Positions 58,179 through 64,000 of a stretch of 64,000 bases of DNA are shown here, one piece after another. Numbering within the stretch: position 1 is the first letter of the stretch; every line of letters starts with the position of its first letter. The position numbers and the translations under genes are program-made. Below the pieces are notes generated by a model. The model saw only the letters and a program-made list of their open reading frames with translations. It did not search any database and was not told the DNA's origin. Origin of the DNA: Symmetrospora coprosmae (Eukaryota; Basidiomycota; Cystobasidiomycetes; Symmetrosporaceae); assembly GCA_008802785.1 (NCBI GenBank), contig VUYT01000036.1, forward strand, positions 1 through 64,000, read 5' to 3'.

Positions 58179-59689
58179 TCACAGGAAGTAATGCAGCGTT
58201 GTAGCCTTCTGCGGCATGCTCCGCGCTTCTTGAGGTGCAGCGTCAAAGACCTTGTACTCCTGTTCCAATTGCTCGTTGAGCTGCAGTATTGACGCAACAT
58301 TGCCGCACCTGGCAGATCACGGCCCACCCTCAGCTCACTGCGATCGCTTGTGACAGGTCGAAAGCCCACGCACCTGTAGCAGTAATTTGGAGCGGACCAG
58401 ACGGTGACGAGCGCGCCATCGTGCACGACCTTGTACCCCTCCATGACGAGCTGATGCGCGCGTGCAATGAGCTCGAGATCGTTGTTGTGCACAAACTTGT
58501 TGGTGATGTCGCCTCCGAACAAGTAGCCTGCCCCTCTTGGGGATAGTCCCCAGCCTGTAATGTCGTCCGGGTCTGACCATAGTAGATCGCACATGGGTCC
58601 ATCGTGTGGCACTTCCTGCTTGCGGTCGAGGTACCGTATCTGCGAGCTCATCTATAAGCCGACGATAGGGCCCCACTATGTTCATGTACCAGCCACGCAC
58701 TTGATCTAGAGAGTGGATGTTCGGGCTGTGGCAGGGAGACGTCAGCACACGGGAAGGCCGGATACGCCACGCGAGCCCGGGACATAGACCCACCTCAGAC
58801 CGCCATGCACGCAGAAGACGCGCCCGTCGACCAGAGCACCCAGAGCAAGGTAATCAAAGACCTCGCAGCAATGCCGCCACACGCTCGCGCTCCCGTACTT
58901 GCGCTGGCACTCTTCGTAGAAGCCGTAGACCTGTGTGATCTGCCGCGATTCGTGGTTGCCCCGGATGAGCGTCATGCGGTCTGGATAGCGGACCTTGAGC
59001 GCCAGGAGGAGGAGGAACGTCTCTACCGAGTAGAAGCCGCGGTCGACAAAGTCACCTGTCCCGAGGTGGGCAACATGGGGGGTCAGCAGCTGCGTCCGTC
59101 AGCTACCGGAGGAGGGGAGATCCTGTATACCCATGAAGAGATATGCCGTGTCTGGACATTGTCCGCCCACTCTGAACAGCTCCATCAGGTCGTGGAACTA
59201 GGGGGCGTTTGAGAAGTGTTGTCCGGGGTGGCGGAAAGAGCGAGAAAGCGTCAGGTGTGGTGCCATGCGAAGCCGAGCTTGGACGGGATGGGAGAAGCCA
59301 TGCACCTGTCCGTGTATATCACCGCATATCTGGCAGCATGCGCATGAGGTGGACACGGCTCAGCTCGGCTCTCTTATGGTCGGGCAGTCTTCTCCGGCCG
59401 CTCTCCCGCACGCGAGAAGCCGGAGAGGAGCGTTCGAGCGAGCGCCCGAGCGAGCGAGCGCACCGTCACGGGAGAGTCGACCCATTGCACGTTGGCCTCT
59501 TCGATGAGGATCTCTCTCGCCTTGAGGCAGAGCTCCTTGACCTGTGCCTCGGAGATGTGCTCGCACCGTCGGAGCTGTTCAATCTGTCTGGGGATGTCGA
59601 CGACGACGATTGAGGTGAGAGAGATCAGCCATCCGGGATCTCAGACGAAGCTGTCCTTCTCCTGCGCACCTGTCGAGATCGCTCGTCAT
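58179..59689 (-). CDS. PPH3: PP4-type Ser/Thr phosphatase catalytic subunit
   Basis: Eight exons (59670-59689, 59464-59587, 59306-59329, 59131-59197, 58794-59055, 58701-58725, 58374-58639, 58179-58308) give 305 residues, the normal length. Exons of 20, 24 and 25 nt are present. The start [18 protein letters not shown] is that of PP4. All PPP signatures are intact: [62 protein letters not shown], and [11 protein letters not shown], supplying the two-metal ligands. The C-terminus is TTLHYFL, with the carboxymethylated -YFL tail of the PP2A/PP4/PP6 group. PP4 acts in DNA-damage recovery (dephosphorylating gamma-H2A) and other pathways. The stop lies 42 bp from the Dsc2-like stop on the other strand. 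Confidence 0.95.
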
Positions 59690-60871
59690 GGCGAGTGCGA
59701 GTGAGGGCTGCTGTGCTGCTGTCGTTGTCGTTGTCAATTGTCCGGAGGAGACGGTCGTCCATCCCCTTGCGGGTTGCCGTCACTCCAACTCGTTCAGGAA
59801 AGGGTCACCCGAGAGAAACGGATGGAGATGACACAGCAGACCGCATGGACAGGGATGGAGGAGTAGTGATGCAGCAGACCATATGGGACACACTGCAGAA
59901 GCGATCCACGCATCGCGGCTGCATCAATCCGCGTCAAGGCTCCTCCCGTAGCTGTCCATCCCCGCGAAATTTGCCCACAGATACACACAAGACTACGACC
60001 ACAAGCAGGGGCCTGCGCAGAGTCTGGCACTGCATGAACCCGTTGAGAGACGCGCAAAGGTGAATAACATAGCCCATCCCATCCCATCCCATCCCACACC
60101 GCTCCCTCCCTCCTTCGCTCCCGTCCCCTCCCATCCCTACACGATGACAACACTTTCCAAGATGACGAGTCGGAGCTCCCTCCTCGCTGCACCTGGGCAA
60201 CCAGGGGTAGCGGACAAGGCCTTTGGCGAGGCTGGAGGGGGCACTGTCGACAAACCTCTTGGCTACCTAAAAACATACCTTCTGACTCAGCACACACTTC
60301 CCCTTTCTGCATCACCTCCCCTTCCGCACCGCATCTACAGCGAGAGCAGGTTGGCTGACTTGCTCTTGCCCACGCTTAGCTATGCTTGCAGAGAGTCTGG
60401 TCGGACTCGGCGGCAATGCTTCATTGCTAGAGCGAGGCGTCGTGATACGCTTTTGCACAGCGCGCTACGAGGCGTGTTTCGCAGCTAGAGCACGCGAATT
60501 AAGCCCACAAATCCGCTCGCAAAAGGGAGGCCTCGCAAATGTAACCCAAGCCCATATCCACATGAGCTAGCGCGTAGAGTATTACGATGTGGTATAGCGG
60601 CTCTGGATTGTATCGGAAGCTATGCCTCAGCCTTTGCATTGCTCGTGTGGCCCTCCTCTCGCTAGTGCCATGTGTCTGCGCTTTCTTTCCCGCTCCGGAC
60701 GTCTTGCCAGAAGTCATAGACGCTCGCACATGTATGTGAGCGGAATTGCGCAACACTGCTTGTGGCTGCTATGTCGCTTCGCTCCTTCACTTGAAATGCG
60801 ATAGATCCAACGGCGGGAAGCAGCCGAGACCGGCGTCACCGTCTGCCCAACACCTTCACACTCGCGCACGC
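59690..60871. promoter_or_regulatory. Divergent promoter region, PP4 / TRAX
   Basis: About 1.2 kb between the two start codons. It has a (CCCAT)n run at 60070-60096. Several short frames occur but none with recognisable content. No gene is supported. Confidence 0.5.
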
Positions 60872-62013
60872 ATGGTCGACAGCATGGATTCTGCACCGAG
60901 CGAGCAGCTTTCGCCAATCATGCAGTCGTTCCGGGGCTATTCCGCCGAGATTGACGAACACCACGACAGGCGCGAACGCATCATCAAGACGTCGCGCGAC
61001 GTGACTGCGCTCTCCAAGAAGCTCATCTTCCACCTGCACCGCGTGACGCAGCGCAAGCCCGCGCTCGTGCTGAAGGAGGCCCAGCCAAAGCTCGAGGAGC
61101 TGTCGCGGCTCTTCCAAGGCCTCCAGGAGGACCTCGCGGGGGAGCGCTACTGGCGGTACCAGCGGCAGATCTCGCCCGGAATCCAAGAATACGTGAGGCG
61201 CAATCTCCCTCAGCGCAGACACAGATGATGCTCGGGCGCGCGAGCATTTGCTGAGGCGCTGCGATGGACACCTCCCTCCTCCGCTGCGCATGAACCAGAT
61301 CGAAGCAGCTACATTTATGCATTTCCTCTCGACATCGTACGCGCTCATGACGATAGAAGAGCTACAGAAGAGCGTCCCTCTCCATGTTACGTCGCAGGAT
61401 TTCCTCCTCGGAGTTGCGGACTTGACGGGCGAGGTCATGAGGTAGGGCTGCATTGGGGACATGAGGCAGAACGGCGTCAGGGAGCTGACGCGCTTGCTCT
61501 GCTAGATACGGCATCAACAACGTCGGGAGGACGGCAGATCCCTCGGACTTGGCTGCTGCGTCTCGCGAGATGGCGGACTTTGTGCGGCTTTGCATTGCGG
61601 GTATGTTGCGCTTGGCTATCAAGTACAGTAGTGCGCATGCTGGCCAGGAAGCTAACGAATGTCACCTGCTCTCAGGGATGGATCCACTGGCACCCAATGT
61701 CAGGGTGAGTCGAGCTTTTCAAGCAAGTGGATGCTCACGGCGCTGACGCCCCGGACACCTGCTTTTTGCAGTCCATGTTCGACAAGCTGGGAGTATCGCG
61801 AGCGAGTTTGCGCAAGCTTGAAGACAGTGAGTCACGCTAGTCAGACTTCAATCTGTTGAAGAGCGCTCAAATGAACGAATGTCCCACATAGCATCCTACG
61901 CGTTGGTTGTGCGCGGAGCTGAGTACGCCAACTTCCCGGAGGCGCTCAAGGACATGGTTTCGCGGATCAGTTCACGTCCAGACGATGATGACGGAGGTAG
62001 AGAGGGAGACTGA
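60872..62013 (+). CDS. TSNAX: Translin-associated factor X (TRAX)
   Basis: Six exons (60872-61192, 61299-61441, 61506-61600, 61676-61704, 61772-61826, 61892-62013) give 254 residues; introns are 106, 64, 75, 67 and 65 nt. The translin fold is all helical. Family signatures are present: RERIIKTSRDVTALSKKLIF, LHRVTQ, RYWRYQRQISPGIQEY, VADLTGEVMRYGINNVG (which carries the acidic nuclease residue region), and LEDTSYALVVRGAEY near the end. TRAX with translin forms C3PO, a nuclease acting on RNA-silencing passenger strands and tRNA fragments. No translin gene is in this window. The tail RPDDDDGGREGD is acidic and short. Confidence 0.95.
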
Positions 62014-62150
62014 GTTGCGCCTCCGTATGACGCAGAGTGGGGATGTACCCGAGCACAGCCTGTGGCGGAAAGCGTGACCGTGGTCGACATCGTCTCTTGC
62101 CTTCGTGTGCAGCAGACTAAATATCGGTGAAGAGAAACAGCGTCGATGTG

Positions 62151-64000
62151 ATGTCTGTCCAGTATCAGCAGGCAGGAGACAGCCGTGTGCGCCGGCGCAC
62201 AGACAGCGCCGGCGAGGCGGCAGAGGCATTCGATGTCCAGGGCAGCGATGGCAGGAACGACCCGTTCAGCAGTCAGCCACAGAGCCCGAAGGAGGCACTA
62301 GGGCAGGATATTGAAGCCTCACATACGGCGCTGTACCCGCCCGGTAGCGCTGTCGCTGTTACATCGGCTTCAGCTCAGCAGGCGCGACCGCAGGCAGCGG
62401 CAGCGGCCGCGTCTGCGTCCGCTTCTGCGTCTTCAGCGAGCGCAACCAGCGGCAGCGCAGGGCCTAGCAGGAGCGGCAGTCCTGCTGCATCCACGTCCGC
62501 GTCGTCATCCCGCTTCAGGTCTCCCCGACAGACAGCTGGGCCAGCGCTGTCGTTCATGCAGATGGGCGGATCCTGGCGAGGCGCCCTGCCAAAGAACGGG
62601 AGTCTCTGTCTCGGGAACGCCTCGCTGATTCAGTGCGTGCATGCTACTGCCAGATACAGGAAGGGTCGTCCAATCCTGCCTATCTATGCGCTGACGGCTT
62701 CGCATCGCTGGTTACTAACCCCTGACCCGGTCTGGTCTCCACCTCGTCTGCTGGCATCCTCCTCCGAATGCGTATGCATGACATGCACCGACAACGCGCA
62801 GAATGATCAAGGCTATCTCACTCGACGCTAACAACGCAGAGGCCGAGAGCGAGGCTGAACCACCTGCTCGTACCGCCGCCGAGAGTGGCCCTGCCGGACC
62901 GAGCGAGTTCGGACAGCATCAGCAGCAGCGGGCAACGCGCCTCCGACAGTCGTACCCACCCTCGGTCGAAGCTGACTCTGACGAGGACGACGCAGACGAC
63001 GACAGTGAAGGTCACGAGGAGGATAACGCTGTCCTTAGCGCTGCTGCTGCTGCTGCTGTCCCCGCGGCGCAAGCATCAACGAGTAAGTCATGCTCGGTCA
63101 AGCCAAATGTGTCACCCGATCGGAGGCACCTGACGCGGGTCACGCTTCGGTTGGTTTCCTCCTGCTGGTAACTCCGCTGACTGTACACTTCGCAATGACT
63201 GCTGCGGTGCACACCACTTAGGTTGCAAGGCCCACTCCAGACCGAGCAGAAGTCTCTCCTCTTCTTCCATTGATGCCATTCACTCGCCCCTGAGCCGACA
63301 GCGATACCGTGGAGCCGGCGGCGAGCCTCTAGCCTCGCTCGCCGAAATGACCACCGAGTTCACAGATCAGCTCGATGCGGATGATCGCGCAGCTGGCTCC
63401 CTACACACATGCACCGACATTCAGAGTGCCGCCTCCAATCTGCATACGGCGACGCCATCGACCGTCAATATCTCGTCATTGCAGAGCGAGAGTCACCAGC
63501 CGTCCGCGAATGCTGCGCTGTCGGCCAGACTGGACAGTGCGAATGCTCCCTCCCCATTTGGAGTAGGCGACGCGCAGTCTCCACGCCGGGCACGCATGGC
63601 TAGAACCGAGAGCTCCATGACACACCGCGAGAAGCGCCGAGCCACATTGGCCGAAAAGCTCCAAGAGGTGTTTGAGCTCAACGAGGTGGAGGAGGTGCTG
63701 GCCGAGTACTCGTGCTGGCTCTTCCGGTCCGTCCTTCTGCAGGGTTTCCTGTACCTCACAAGCGGCCATCTCTGCTTCTACGCGTACCTGCAGGGGCAAG
63801 AAGGCCAGACTGTGCGATCTGGCTCGCTCTTCAAGAAGTCGTCAAAGAGCCCGCTGTTCACCAAGTTCTGGATAATCCTCCGTGACGATACGCTCAGCTG
63901 GTACTCGTCATCGACGGACCCTTACTTCCCGCTAGATCAGATCAATTTGCACTACATCACGGGCGTCCACCCGTCAAAGAAGGTACCCAAGCGCTTCAAG
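62151..64000 (+). CDS. ATG26: Sterol 3-beta-glucosyltransferase (UGT51/Atg26), 5' part
   Basis: Three exons are visible (62151-62632, 62802-63082, 63221 to the window end); introns are 169 and 138 nt. About 510 residues can be read before the sequence runs out. The N-terminus is Ser/Ala-rich (ARPQAAAAAASASASASSAS), with an acidic stretch EADSDEDDADDDSEGHEEDN. The GRAM domain follows: REKRRATLAEKLQEVFELNE, then EYSCWLFRSVLLQGFLYLTS and GHLCFYAYL. The PH domain begins VRSGSLFKKSSKSPLFTKFW and WYSSSTDPYFPLDQINL. That GRAM-PH order is specific to fungal Atg26/UGT51. The second GRAM and the UDP-sugar transferase domain must lie beyond 64000. The enzyme glucosylates ergosterol and in some yeasts is needed for pexophagy. 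Start chosen at MSVQYQQAGDS; no better ATG lies upstream in frame. Confidence 0.93.

Overview
The window is nuclear DNA of a basidiomycete fungus, probably a smut relative (Ustilaginomycotina). Protein-coding genes are dense and GC-rich, introns are mostly 50-110 nt with GTGNGT-type donors and CTGAC/CTAAC-type branch sites, and the gene families (two-part MBF factor, Hog1, Dsc2/UBAC2-like protein, sterol glucosyltransferase with GRAM and PH domains, CTNNBL1 and RBM42-like splicing proteins) suit a basidiomycete. The species cannot be named from the sequence. All intron models below were built by hand from reading frames and splice signals. Summed exon lengths divide by three in every complete model.

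Layout. 1-116 is an almost pure poly-G run. 1256-4192 (+) is an acidic nuclear protein, possibly IFH1/CRF1-like. 4.2-7.85 kb is gene-poor, with one broken unrecognised gene. 7855-10624 (-) is the MBF DNA-binding subunit MBP1. 11079-13228 (+) is a membrane-anchored alpha/beta hydrolase, then VID27 (+) and an HPP membrane protein (+). MCM10 (-) runs from 22061 down to 18730. 22929-26539 (+) is an ISH1-type stress protein with eleven repeats, followed on the same strand by the stress MAP kinase HOG1. CTNNBL1 (-) and an RBM42-like RRM protein (+) share a 228-bp promoter, followed by CTR9 of the Paf1 complex.

The second half holds a gene-poor stretch with a truncated copy of a local orphan gene and a small five-exon gene (39.5-40.9 kb). 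Next come a 1508-residue KSP1/RAN1-type kinase (-), a coiled-coil protein (-), and an intronless 1101-residue orphan (-) that is the full-length relative of the fragment. An intron-bearing tRNA-Tyr and short tandem repeats follow, then a Dsc2/UBAC2-like rhomboid pseudoprotease (+) convergent with the PP4 phosphatase (-), TRAX (+), and the 5' part of the sterol glucosyltransferase gene ATG26/UGT51, cut by the window end.

Functional threads. Cell-cycle start: MBP1, with MCB boxes (ACGCGT) upstream of both MBP1 and its plausible target MCM10. Stress: HOG1 beside an ISH1-like gene, whose fission-yeast homologue is known as an output of the same MAPK pathway; a TGACGT core lies in its promoter. 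RNA and transcription: CTNNBL1, RBM42-like and CTR9 in a row. The orphan 1101-residue family is the best candidate for something undescribed.
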